The notes below the pieces were generated by a model. It had not been told where the DNA came from, did no database searches, and was given only the letters and a program-made list of their open reading frames with translations. 64,000 bases of DNA from JAWKWH01 sp965204295. Its GTDB lineage: Bacteria; Pseudomonadota; Alphaproteobacteria; Rhizobiales; Rhizobiaceae. The translations under genes were made by a program, and so were the position numbers. The stretch is taken from NCBI GenBank assembly GCA_965204295.1, contig OZ241973.1, positions 62,001 through 126,000 of the forward strand, written 5' to 3'. Positions 44,968-53,332 of the stretch are shown piece after piece (the stretch's first letter is position 1; each line of letters opens with the position of its first letter).

Positions 44968-45624
44968 TCAGCCCGGCTGCCTTGTTTTCCGCAGATAGGG
45001 CAAAACCGTCTCGAAATCGCCGAATCTCTCTTTGGCGTCATCGTCGGAGACGGCCGGGACAATGATGACATCTTCGCCCTGTTTCCAGTTCGCCGGCGTC
45101 GAGACCTGGTGATCGGCCGTCAACCGGATCGAATCGATGGCGCGCAGGATTTCATCGAAATTACGTCCGGTTGTCATCGGATAGGTGATCGTCAACTTGA
45201 TTTTCTTGTCCGGGCCGACGACGAACACCGATCTGACGGTGGCATTGTCGGCGGGCGTCCGGCCTTCCGAGGAATCTCCGGCCCCGGCGGGCAGCATGTC
45301 GTACATTTTGGCGATCTTCAGTTCCTTGTCGCCAATCAGCGGATAGCCGACATCCTGGCCGGTGGCCTTTTTGATGTCTTCCTTCCATTTGCGATGGCTC
45401 TCGACAGGGTCGACCGATATGCCGATTATCTTTGCGTGCCGCTTCGCGAATTCGTCCTCCAGCCCGGCCATGCAGCCGAGTTCGGTCGTGCAGACGGGGG
45501 TGAAATCCTTGGGATGCGAGAACAAGACGGCATAGCCGTCGCCGATCCAGTCGTGAAAACCGATTTCGCCGTGGGTGGTCTCGGCGGTGAAATCCGGCGC
45601 GGTGTCGTTGATACGTAGGCTCAT
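44968..45624 (-). CDS. 1-Cys peroxiredoxin (Prx6 type)
   Basis: 218 aa. The peroxidatic-cysteine motif is FTPVCTTELG. There is no resolving cysteine in the C-terminal half, and the length and extended tail (ANWKQGEDVIIVPAVSDDDAKERF) fit Prx6/AhpC-TSA. It reduces H2O2 and organic hydroperoxides. About 80 bp separate it from prfC. Confidence 0.94.
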   Translation of the reverse strand: MSLRINDTAPDFTAETTHGEIGFHDWIGDGYAVLFSHPKDFTPVCTTELGCMAGLEDEFAKRHAKIIGISVDPVESHRKWKEDIKKATGQDVGYPLIGDKELKIAKMYDMLPAGAGDSSEGRTPADNATVRSVFVVGPDKKIKLTITYPMTTGRNFDEILRAIDSIRLTADHQVSTPANWKQGEDVIIVPAVSDDDAKERFGDFETVLPYLRKTRQPG

Positions 45625-45704
45625 GATGCTACTCCCTGTTTGGCCTCGGTGTCGGAGCGCGATTATAGCCGGGAATCGCGCCGGTTTCCAGCGCCGACGA
45701 AAGG

Positions 45705-47294
45705 CTAAGCCGTTTCGCGGACCTGATAGTCCTTGACCGCATCGAAACGGACGGCCTTCCAGCGTTTCGCCTCGTAGTTCAGCGAGAACGCATTTTGCGC
45801 AAGGAAGACCGTATCGCCGTCGAGGTCGCGCGCCATATCGCCGCGATGCGCATCGATAAAGAGATGAAGTTCGCTTCTCTCATCGGCGGATATCCAGCGG
45901 CATATCGAAAACCGGGTCGTCTCGAAATCGACCGGCAGCGAGTATTCCGCATCCAGTCGGGCTTTCAGCACATCCAGTTGCAGCGCGCCGACGACACCGA
46001 CGATCGCCGGCGAACCGTCTTCCGGCGAGAACATCTGCACCACGCCCTCCTCGGCCATCTGCCGCAATGCCTCCTTCAGTTTCCCGGCTTTCATGGCGTC
46101 GTCCGGGCGCACCCGGCGCAGGATTTCCGGGGCGAAATTCGGTACGCCGCGGAACAGGATATCCTCGCCCTCCGTCAGCGTATCGCCGATGCGCAACGTT
46201 CCGTGATTGGGAATGCCCACCACATCGCCGGCATAGGCCTCATCGGCGACCTGGCGCCGGCTGGCGAAAAAGAACTGCGGCGCCGAAAGGCCGATCGGCT
46301 TTCCGGTTCGAACCAGTCTGGCCTTCATGCCGCGTTTCAGCCTGCCGGAACACACGCGCGCGAATGCGATCCGGTCGCGGTGGTTGGGGTCCATGTTCGC
46401 CTGAATCTTGAACACGAACGCGCTCATGTCCTTTTCGGTCGCCGAAATCCTGCGTCCGTCGGCCTCCCGCGCGCGCGGACCCGGCGCGTGGGCGCCAAGC
46501 GCGTCGACAAGATCGCGAACGCCGTAATTGCGCAGCGCCGAACCGAAATATACCGGCGTCAAATGGCCCTCGCGGTACGAGGCTTCGTCGAACGGCTTGC
46601 AGGCCTCCCCGGCCAACAGCATTTCCTCGATGAATCCGTTTCGATCGTTGTCGGGAAGAAGTCGTCCCACCTCATCGGATTCCGGCCCGGCGACCGCCTG
46701 CGGCTCTTTTTGCCCGTCCTTGCCGCGCACCGTGTCGTCCGCCAGATTGTAGGTGCCGCAAAAGGATCTCCCGCGGCCGATCGGCCAGGTGACGGGCGCG
46801 GTGTCCAGAGCCAGTTTGCGTTCGACCTCGTCGAGAATCTCGAACGGGTCGCGGCTTTCGCGGTCCAGCTTGTTGACGAAGGTGACGATGGGAATGTCGC
46901 GCAGCCGGCAGACCTCGAACAGTTTCAACGTACGCGGCTCGATACCCCTGGCGGCGTCGATGACCATGACCGCGGAATCGACGGCGGTCAGCGTCCGGTA
47001 GGTGTCGTCGGCGAAGTCCTCGTGGCCCGGCGTATCGAGAAGGTTGTAGACATGCCCGCCATATTCGAACGTCATCACCGAGGTGACGACCGAAATACCG
47101 CGTTCCCGCTCGATCCTCATCCAGTCCGACCGCGTCCGGATTCGATCCTTTTTCGCCTTGACCTCGCCGGCGAGCCGGATGGCGCCGCCGAAAAGCAGCA
47201 TCTTCTCCGTCAGGGTCGTCTTGCCCGCGTCGGGATGCGAAACGATCGCAAAAGTGCGCCGGCGCGCGACCGCGCTTTCAATTGTATCGGCCAT
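45705..47294 (-). CDS. prfC: Peptide chain release factor 3
   Basis: 529 aa. GTPase motifs are G1 SHPDAGKTTL, G2/G3 ERGISVVTSVM and DTPGHEDF, and G4 NKLD. Domain II and III follow (VFKIQANMDPNHRDRIAFARVCSG, VGALQLDVLKARL). It recycles RF1/RF2 from the ribosome after termination. I start at the ATG at 47294 (MADTIESAVARRRTFAIVSH), where homology begins. Divergent from dut. Confidence 0.96.
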   Translation of the reverse strand: MADTIESAVARRRTFAIVSHPDAGKTTLTEKMLLFGGAIRLAGEVKAKKDRIRTRSDWMRIERERGISVVTSVMTFEYGGHVYNLLDTPGHEDFADDTYRTLTAVDSAVMVIDAARGIEPRTLKLFEVCRLRDIPIVTFVNKLDRESRDPFEILDEVERKLALDTAPVTWPIGRGRSFCGTYNLADDTVRGKDGQKEPQAVAGPESDEVGRLLPDNDRNGFIEEMLLAGEACKPFDEASYREGHLTPVYFGSALRNYGVRDLVDALGAHAPGPRAREADGRRISATEKDMSAFVFKIQANMDPNHRDRIAFARVCSGRLKRGMKARLVRTGKPIGLSAPQFFFASRRQVADEAYAGDVVGIPNHGTLRIGDTLTEGEDILFRGVPNFAPEILRRVRPDDAMKAGKLKEALRQMAEEGVVQMFSPEDGSPAIVGVVGALQLDVLKARLDAEYSLPVDFETTRFSICRWISADERSELHLFIDAHRGDMARDLDGDTVFLAQNAFSLNYEAKRWKAVRFDAVKDYQVRETA

Positions 47295-47475
47295 GAAATG
47301 AAACTCGCGGGAATTCGGCGCATTCGAAGACCGGGCTTCTATCAGCGTTACGAGGCCGTGTCGATTGCCGAAATCGCCGGTGTGCGCCGGTCGAAATCCG
47401 TTGAGGGCTCGTTTCCGCCATTGACCGTTCGGGCCGTGGCGGCGATAGACCCGCGAACCCATTGGGAAAGGCGGG

Positions 47476-47925
47476 ATGGAACTTGCGATAGTCAGGCTGC
47501 CCCACGCCGACGGTCTGGATTTGCCCGCCTATCAGACGGTCGGCGCGGCGGGGCTGGATCTGCGCGCGGCGATCGCGCGGGACCGGCGATTGATCGTCAG
47601 GCCGGGCGGGCGGGCCCTGGTTCCCACCGGGCTGATCCTTGAAATTCCGGAAGGTTTCGAGGGCCAGATTCGACCGCGTTCGGGACTTGCCCTCGAACAC
47701 GGCGTGACCTGCCTCAACACTCCGGGAACGATCGACCGCGACTATCGCGGTGAAGTAAAGGTCCTTTTGATCAATCACGGCGAGGACGATTTTCCGGTGG
47801 AGCGCGGGATGCGGATCGCGCAGATGGTCATTGCGGCGGTCGCGCGGGCGGATATCGTCGAACGGAAGCCTGCCGACGAAACCGCACGCGGCGGCGGCGG
47901 CTTCGGCTCCACCGGCGCCGGCTGA
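47476..47925 (+). CDS. dut: Deoxyuridine 5'-triphosphate nucleotidohydrolase
   Basis: 149 aa, trimeric dUTPase with all five motifs: AGLDLRA, RPRSGLA, LNTPGTIDRDYRGEV, ERGMRIAQMVI and the C-terminal GGGGFGSTG lid. It hydrolyses dUTP to dUMP and PPi. The ribosome site AAAGGCGGG precedes the ATG at 47476. Confidence 0.96.
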   Translation: MELAIVRLPHADGLDLPAYQTVGAAGLDLRAAIARDRRLIVRPGGRALVPTGLILEIPEGFEGQIRPRSGLALEHGVTCLNTPGTIDRDYRGEVKVLLINHGEDDFPVERGMRIAQMVIAAVARADIVERKPADETARGGGGFGSTGAG

Positions 47926-48006
47926 CGCCGAAACCCGGATCGGTCGTTTCCGGTTGCGATGGCGCGCTCGTTGACGCATTGATGTCCGGTGATTCCCAAT
48001 CTCGAC

Positions 48007-49008
48007 ATGGCGCATGAACTTACCGTCATCGACATGCACGCCGGCGGCGAGCCGCTGCGGATCGTCACCTCGGGTTATCCGGAACCGCCGCCTGGAACGA
48101 TTCTGGAAAAGCGCGCTCATATACGGGAGAATCTCGACCATCTGCGGAAAATTCTGATGTTCGAACCGCGCGGTCATTCCGACATGTATGGCGCGTTGCT
48201 GGTCAGGCCCGATCTGCCGGGCGCCGATCTCGCGGCGCTGTTCATGCACAATGAAGGTTATTCGACCATGTGCGGCCACGCAATTATCGCGCTCGGCCGT
48301 TATGCGGTCGACAAGGGCCTGGTCGAAGCGGTCGAACCGGTGACGGCGGTCGACATCGAATGTCCGTGCGGGATGGTGACCGCCGCCGTCGAGGTGCGCG
48401 GCGGAAAGGCCGGCGCGGTTTCGTTCGACAGCGTTCCGGCGTTTCTTTTTGAACGGGATTTTCGGGTGGACGTTTCCGGTCACGGTTCCGTCACCTGCGA
48501 TGTTTCCTACGGAGGAGCGTTTTACGCGCTCGCGGACCAGAGCCGGTTCGGATTGAAATTCGGACGCGAGCCGGTCAGCGAATTCGTCGACGCGGCGACC
48601 GCGCTGACCGAGGCGGTCGGCAGGGTCGTCGAACTGTCGCATCCCGATCACGACGACCTCGCGTTTCTCTACGGATCGATCCTGACCGACGGCGGCGACG
48701 GACGCGACCGACCGTCCCGCAATGTCTGCGTATTCGCGGACGCGCAGGTGGACCGTTCGCCAACGGGTTCCGGCGTGACGGCCAGGCTGGCGGCGATGCA
48801 CGCAAGGGGCCGGGTCGCCATGGGCGAACGAAGGATATTCGAAAGCGTCACGGGCTCTCAATTCACGGGAACGGTCTCGGCGACGGTCATGGCCGGCGGA
48901 ATTCCGGCAATTGTCGCCACCGTGCGCGGCGCGGCGCACTACTGCGGCGAAAGCCGGTTCGTCGTGGAGGCGGACGATCCGGTTCGATCCGGTTTTCTGG
49001 TCCGATAA
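48007..49008 (+). CDS. Proline racemase family protein, probable trans-3-hydroxy-L-proline dehydratase
   Basis: 333 aa. The family fold starts VIDMHAGGEPLRIV. The first catalytic position keeps cysteine (STMCGHAIIAL). At the second, where racemases and 4-hydroxyproline epimerases have Cys, this protein has threonine (DRSPTGSGVTARL). The Cys/Thr pair is the signature of trans-3-hydroxy-L-proline dehydratase, which forms 1-pyrroline-2-carboxylate. ATG 48007 is chosen over GTG 47989. No ketimine reductase or transporter lies next to it. Confidence 0.87.
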   Translation: MAHELTVIDMHAGGEPLRIVTSGYPEPPPGTILEKRAHIRENLDHLRKILMFEPRGHSDMYGALLVRPDLPGADLAALFMHNEGYSTMCGHAIIALGRYAVDKGLVEAVEPVTAVDIECPCGMVTAAVEVRGGKAGAVSFDSVPAFLFERDFRVDVSGHGSVTCDVSYGGAFYALADQSRFGLKFGREPVSEFVDAATALTEAVGRVVELSHPDHDDLAFLYGSILTDGGDGRDRPSRNVCVFADAQVDRSPTGSGVTARLAAMHARGRVAMGERRIFESVTGSQFTGTVSATVMAGGIPAIVATVRGAAHYCGESRFVVEADDPVRSGFLVR

Positions 49009-49214
49009 ACCGCAAGGCGCCGGTCAGGGAGCGAGGAAGACTGGCAATTCCCGGGCGCGTTGCATATGCTGCATTTCCGCCTGAACCATCCTCGCCGAAG
49101 GGACGAAACATGACGCATACACCCGGCCGTGTCTTCAATTCGACCGCCGCGACGACCGGCGCGCGTGAACGCGGGCCGGAACTTCCCGTTTCGACCGGAA
49201 CCTGAAGGCCGGCC

Positions 49215-50150
49215 ATGAGCGGCGGCGACACGCTTCTGCTGACCGGCGGGTCCGGCATGGTCGGACGGAATATCCTCGAACACCCCGGAATCGCGGATTG
49301 GAATGTCCTGGCGCCCTCCCGCGCCGAACTCGACCTGGCCGAGGCGGGGGCCGTCGAGGCTTATCTGGCCGAACACAAACCCGATGTCGTCATTCACGCC
49401 GCCGGACTGGTCGGCGGCATTCACGCCAACATGACCCGGCCGGTGGCGTTTCTGGAGGTCAATGCGGCCATCGGCCTGAACGTCGTCATGTCGGCCTATC
49501 GCAACGGCGTGCGTCGCTTCCTGAACCTTGGATCGACCTGCATGTATCCGCGCGACGCGCCCAGCCCGCTGCGCGAAGAGATGATCCTGACCGGCGAACT
49601 GGAGCCGACCAATGAAGGCTATGCCATCGCCAAAATCATGGCCGCGCGGCTCTGCCAGTACATCCGCAGGGAAGATCCGGACGCGATGTACAAAACGCTG
49701 ATCCCCTGCAATCTGTTCGGGCGTCACGACATATTCGATCCCGCGCGTTCGCACCTGGTGCCCGCGATCATCCACAAGATGCACAACGCGATGAAGAACC
49801 GGGAACGGACCGTCGAGATCTGGGGAGACGGCGCGGCCCGACGGGAATTCATGTATGCCGCCGACATGGCCGGCGCGGCGCTCAGGGCCGCGTCGGAAAT
49901 CGACGCCCTGCCCGATCTCATGAATGTCGGGCCCGGCCATGATCGCACGATCGACGAATACTACGCCGCGGTCGCCCGGGTGATCGGCTGGGACGGAAAA
50001 TTCGTGCATGACCTCGACCGCCCCGTCGGCATGACGCGAAAGCTCGGCGCCACGGACCGGCTGCGGCAATGGGGCTGGTCCGCGCCCACGTCGCTTGAGG
50101 AAGGGCTGTCGCGCACCTATCGGTTCTACCTCGAAAGGGCCGGATCGTGA
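49215..50150 (+). CDS. GDP-L-fucose / GDP-L-colitose synthase-like epimerase-reductase
   Basis: 311-aa extended SDR. The N-terminal TGGSGMVGRNIL, AAGLVGGIHANMTRP, the catalytic NLGSTCMYPRDAP with YAIAKIMAARLC, and LIPCNLFGRHDIFDP are typical of WcaG/Fcl. It would epimerise at C3/C5 and reduce C4 of a GDP-4-keto-6-deoxy sugar. Its stop overlaps the ColD-like gene, so ColC (GDP-colitose synthase) is as likely as GDP-fucose synthase. No GDP-mannose 4,6-dehydratase is in the window. Confidence 0.87.
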   Translation: MSGGDTLLLTGGSGMVGRNILEHPGIADWNVLAPSRAELDLAEAGAVEAYLAEHKPDVVIHAAGLVGGIHANMTRPVAFLEVNAAIGLNVVMSAYRNGVRRFLNLGSTCMYPRDAPSPLREEMILTGELEPTNEGYAIAKIMAARLCQYIRREDPDAMYKTLIPCNLFGRHDIFDPARSHLVPAIIHKMHNAMKNRERTVEIWGDGAARREFMYAADMAGAALRAASEIDALPDLMNVGPGHDRTIDEYYAAVARVIGWDGKFVHDLDRPVGMTRKLGATDRLRQWGWSAPTSLEEGLSRTYRFYLERAGS

Positions 50151-51313
50151 GTTTCCGCTTTCCTCTCGCCACCTCGAGCTGGGATCGGGCCGAGCGGGAC
50201 GCGCTGCACCGCGTTATCGCGTCAGGCCGTTTTTCCATGGGCGATGAAGTCGCTCGGTTCGAGAAGGATTTTTGCGAATTTTTCGGAACCGGATACGCCG
50301 TCATGGTGAATTCCGGGTCTTCGGCGAACCTTCTGATGACCGCCGCGTTGTTCAACACCGGGAATCCCGATTTCAAACTGAACCGCGGCGACGAGATCAT
50401 CGTCCCCGCCGTCAGTTGGAGCACCACCTATTTCCCGCTCGCCCAATACGGGCTGGTGTTGAAGTTCGTGGACATCGACCTCGACACGCTGAATTACGAC
50501 CTGGAGGCCCTCGAAGACGCCGTCGGCGGCAGGACGCGGGCGATCATGGCCGTCAATCTTCTGGGCAACCCGAACGATTTCGGCGTTATCGGCCGCATCG
50601 TCGACGGCCGCGGGATCGTCGTGATCGAGGACAATTGCGAATCCATGGGAGCCACGTTCGAAGGCCGTCAATGCGGCGCGCACGGTTTGATGGGCAGCTA
50701 TTCCAGCTTCTTCTCGCACCATATCTCGACGATGGAGGGCGGCATGGTCGTCACCGACGACGAAGAGCTTTATCACGTCATGCTGACGTTGCGCGCCCAT
50801 GGCTGGACGCGCGACCTGCCGAAGCGCAATCGCGTCACGGGCGTCAAGAGCGACGACCCGTTCGAGGAGAGCTTTCGCTTCGTCCTTCCGGGCTACAATC
50901 TGCGGCCGCTCGAAATGTCGGGCGCGCTCGGCGTCGAGCAATTGAAAAAACTTCCGGCGCTCATTGAAGGACGGCGCGCGAACGGCGCCCGTTTCCAGGC
51001 CGGAATGAGCGACCATCCCAAAGTCATGATCCAGCGCGAGATCGGTCGAAGCAGCTGGTTCGGGTTTTCCCTGGTCCTGCGCCCCGGTCTTGGTCTGGAT
51101 CGCGCCGAATACGTTCGGCAACTGACCGAAGCCGGGTTTGAATGCCGCCCGATCGTCACCGGCAACTTTACCACGAACGACGTCATGAAGCTGATTGAAC
51201 ACGAGATCCACGCCAATCTGAAAAACGCCGATCATATCGACGCCAACGGGCTTTTCATCGGCAATCACCACTACCCGATCGGAGAGGCTTTCGACATCCT
51301 GTCGGAGTTGTGA
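50147..51313 (+). CDS. ColD-like GDP-4-keto-6-deoxymannose 3-dehydratase (DegT family)
   Basis: 388-aa fold-type I PLP protein of the DegT/DnrJ/EryC1 family. Where aminotransferases have the PLP lysine it carries histidine (SSFFSHHISTMEGGMVV), the hallmark of ColD-type 3-dehydratases, which release the 3-hydroxyl instead of transaminating at C4. MVNSGSSANLLMTAAL and VIEDNCESMGA fit. Starts with GTG at 50147, overlapping the previous stop. Together the pair could make GDP-colitose for surface polysaccharide. IS66 debris begins right after its stop. Confidence 0.85.
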   Translation: MSFRFPLATSSWDRAERDALHRVIASGRFSMGDEVARFEKDFCEFFGTGYAVMVNSGSSANLLMTAALFNTGNPDFKLNRGDEIIVPAVSWSTTYFPLAQYGLVLKFVDIDLDTLNYDLEALEDAVGGRTRAIMAVNLLGNPNDFGVIGRIVDGRGIVVIEDNCESMGATFEGRQCGAHGLMGSYSSFFSHHISTMEGGMVVTDDEELYHVMLTLRAHGWTRDLPKRNRVTGVKSDDPFEESFRFVLPGYNLRPLEMSGALGVEQLKKLPALIEGRRANGARFQAGMSDHPKVMIQREIGRSSWFGFSLVLRPGLGLDRAEYVRQLTEAGFECRPIVTGNFTTNDVMKLIEHEIHANLKNADHIDANGLFIGNHHYPIGEAFDILSEL

Positions 51314-52110
51314 AACGCCTTCCCGATCGCCCGGCATATCCGCCATCAGCGGTCGCCACGTCCTCCGGCGGGCTCGCCAATCAATCCCTTCCAGCAACAT
51401 CGACAACTGCGCCGAGCTCACGCTCACTTTGCCGTCCTTCGCCGCAGGCCAGACAAAGCGACCGCGCTCAAGCCGCTTGGAGAACAGGCATGCGCCCTGC
51501 ACGTCCCACTAAATGATCTTGATCAGGTCGCCGCGACGGCCACGGAACACAAATAGATGACCAGAATATGGGTCTTCAGTCAAAACCTTCTCCGCCCGCG
51601 CAGCCAGCGTGTTGAACCCGCGACGCATGTCCGTCACCCCAGCGGCCAGCCAGACCCGCCCATTACACGGCACAGGGATCATGACATCACCCCCTCCACC
51701 AAAGACAGAACCGCAGAAAGGGCGGTCGGACCTTCTACCAATATACCACGACCGTCCGACAGCGTGATGTCAACGCGATGGGCCGAAAGCGCGCAGTGTC
51801 GCTTCCTGCCCGTATTGGCGAAATGGAGCCATCCGAGAGGCCGGAAGCGGACCTGATACCCGCAATCTCAACCGGCAGAAAGGGCGTGGCATCTGCCGCC
51901 GCATCGACGTTGTCCCGCTCCGGCGAAAAACGCGGATCCTTCAGCCATTTGAAGATCAGGTTCGCGTTCATCGCATACCGCCGCGCAACCCGCGCAACCA
52001 ACACACCAGGCGTCAACGCTTGCGCGCAGACCAAACGCTTCTCGGCATCCGGCCAAAACCGCTTCTTCCGACCCTTCTTCCCCACCCATGACACACCTCA
52101 AGATGTCCAC
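51314..52110 (-). mobile_element. Degenerate IS66-family element
   Basis: Two IS66 genes remain, both damaged; the large transposase TnpC is absent. TnpA-like orf, from about 52094: KRFWPDAEKRLVCAQALTPGVLVARVARRYAMNANLIFKWLKD. Its end is frameshifted near 51775 and continues in another frame (ITLSDGRGILVEG...VEGVMS) to TGA at 51679. TnpB orf from ATG 51682: GRVWLAAGVTDMRRGF, then an in-frame TAG at 51509-51511 where Trp belongs (DLIKII*WDVQG), then LFSKRLERGRFVWP and a run into colD's 3' side without a normal stop. A TGTCCAC/GTGGACA inverted repeat lies near 52100-52122. Not mobile. Confidence 0.85.
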
Positions 52111-52326
52111 TATCAATGGTGGACACTATCAGGCCTTGCCAACGAGAAGCAGACCACCAACACCAGACGCCTACTTTTGAGGCGCCATCCAGGGGTCAAA
52201 AAAGCGCAAGCCCGGCTTCGCGCGCGTGTGCAAAACTTATAACAGGCGCCCTCAGGCTGTGTTGAAACGTGATCTGAAGGAGAAGCGCTCTGAAAAACCA
52301 ATGAAACAGTATCCTAACAGTTCGAT

Positions 52327-53225
52327 TCAAAATGGCGTGATTGATTTCAGCGGGTTGCGAGGGATCGTGTCATGCGTCTGATATGAGCGATAAGGACCCA
52401 TGCTTTTGCATTTTCGATGGATTGTTCCCAATCTTCTGCCCGCCTGCGGCAACCATGCGAAGGGGCGCTCCACACCCCATCTTCGAGGCAGAACCTTGAA
52501 GCCTTTAGCGGTATCGGATCGTTTCACGGTCCCGATGGTCCAGCGCCCGATGCCGATCAGCGCCTCGCGCAGTTTCGGTCCGGCATAACCTTCATCGGCA
52601 AAGACGTGGCGCAGTTTCGGGGCCTCGCGACGGAGCCGGACAAAAACACCGGACGCCCCGTCGCGGTCCTGAATATTGGCCGGATGAACGCACAATGCGA
52701 GCAGGCGACCGCAGGTATCCGTCATGATGTGGCGTTTGCGCCCCTTGATCTTCCTGCCCGCGTCAAAGCCCGAAAGGGATGTGTTTTCAGTTGTTCTCAC
52801 ACTGTCGATGACACCCCCTGAACCGCTTCGGCCCTGTGCGCAGCGCGCCATGGCCGCCAGGCCCGGTTGATCTCATGCAACAATCCATTATCGCGCCAGC
52901 GATGGAAATAGCAGCGCACCGTTGAAACAGGCGGAAAGTCCTTCGGTAGAAGCGACCACGCGCAGCCCGATGCCGCGATATACCGGATCGCATTCCAAAT
53001 GTCGCGCAGAGCACCCTTGCGCGGGCGAGCCGGTTGCGACCCGGAAGCAGTCGACTGACAACAGTCCATTGCCATCGGTGACATCGCTTGAATACCCCAT
53101 CGGGTTGCGCTCATATCGCTTTCGGGTGATTTCGTTCCAGGGCATCATGATCTCCGTTCGGTTTCGCAAACGAACAGAATCATAACCTGCTGAAATCACC
53201 CAACTCATTTCCAAGCAGGCTCTTA
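52327..53225 (-). mobile_element. Degenerate IS5-family (IS427-group) insertion sequence
   Basis: Transposase pieces in several frames. MPWNEITRKRYERNPMGYSSDVTD comes from 53148 on. Then GRPRKTDL-like KGALRDIWNAIRYIAASGCAWSLLPKDFPPVSTVRCYFHRWRDNGLLHEINRA lies in another frame, and the catalytic part is GRKIKGRKRHIMTDTCG...HVFADEGYAG...RSDTAKGFKVLPRRWGVERPFAW. At least two frameshifts are needed beyond the natural orfA/orfB shift. The 5' terminal repeat side (GAGCCTGCTTGG at about 53214-53225) is still visible; the other end is not. Not expected to move on its own. Confidence 0.85.
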
Positions 53226-53332
53226 GAGGCTTCCAATTGTTTGGGGTGAGGGCCTTCGGGTGTTCGGTCGGCGAAACGTTCACCGGATGTTTTGTCGGGC
53301 AAGTCCGAAAATCCGGACCTCGCCGTCTCCCG

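Noticed and set aside
49110..49205. 31-codon ORF with a possible ribosome site before the WcaG-like gene.
   Set aside because: No similarity and low-complexity content; could as well be leader sequence.
38777..51511. Two TGG-to-TAG changes (GH42 gene at 38777-38779, IS66 tnpB at 51509-51511) could mean TAG is read as an amino acid.
   Set aside because: TAG is used as the ordinary stop of intact genes here, such as the RNase T2 and Ca/Na exchanger genes, and no suppressor tRNA is visible. Independent decay is simpler.
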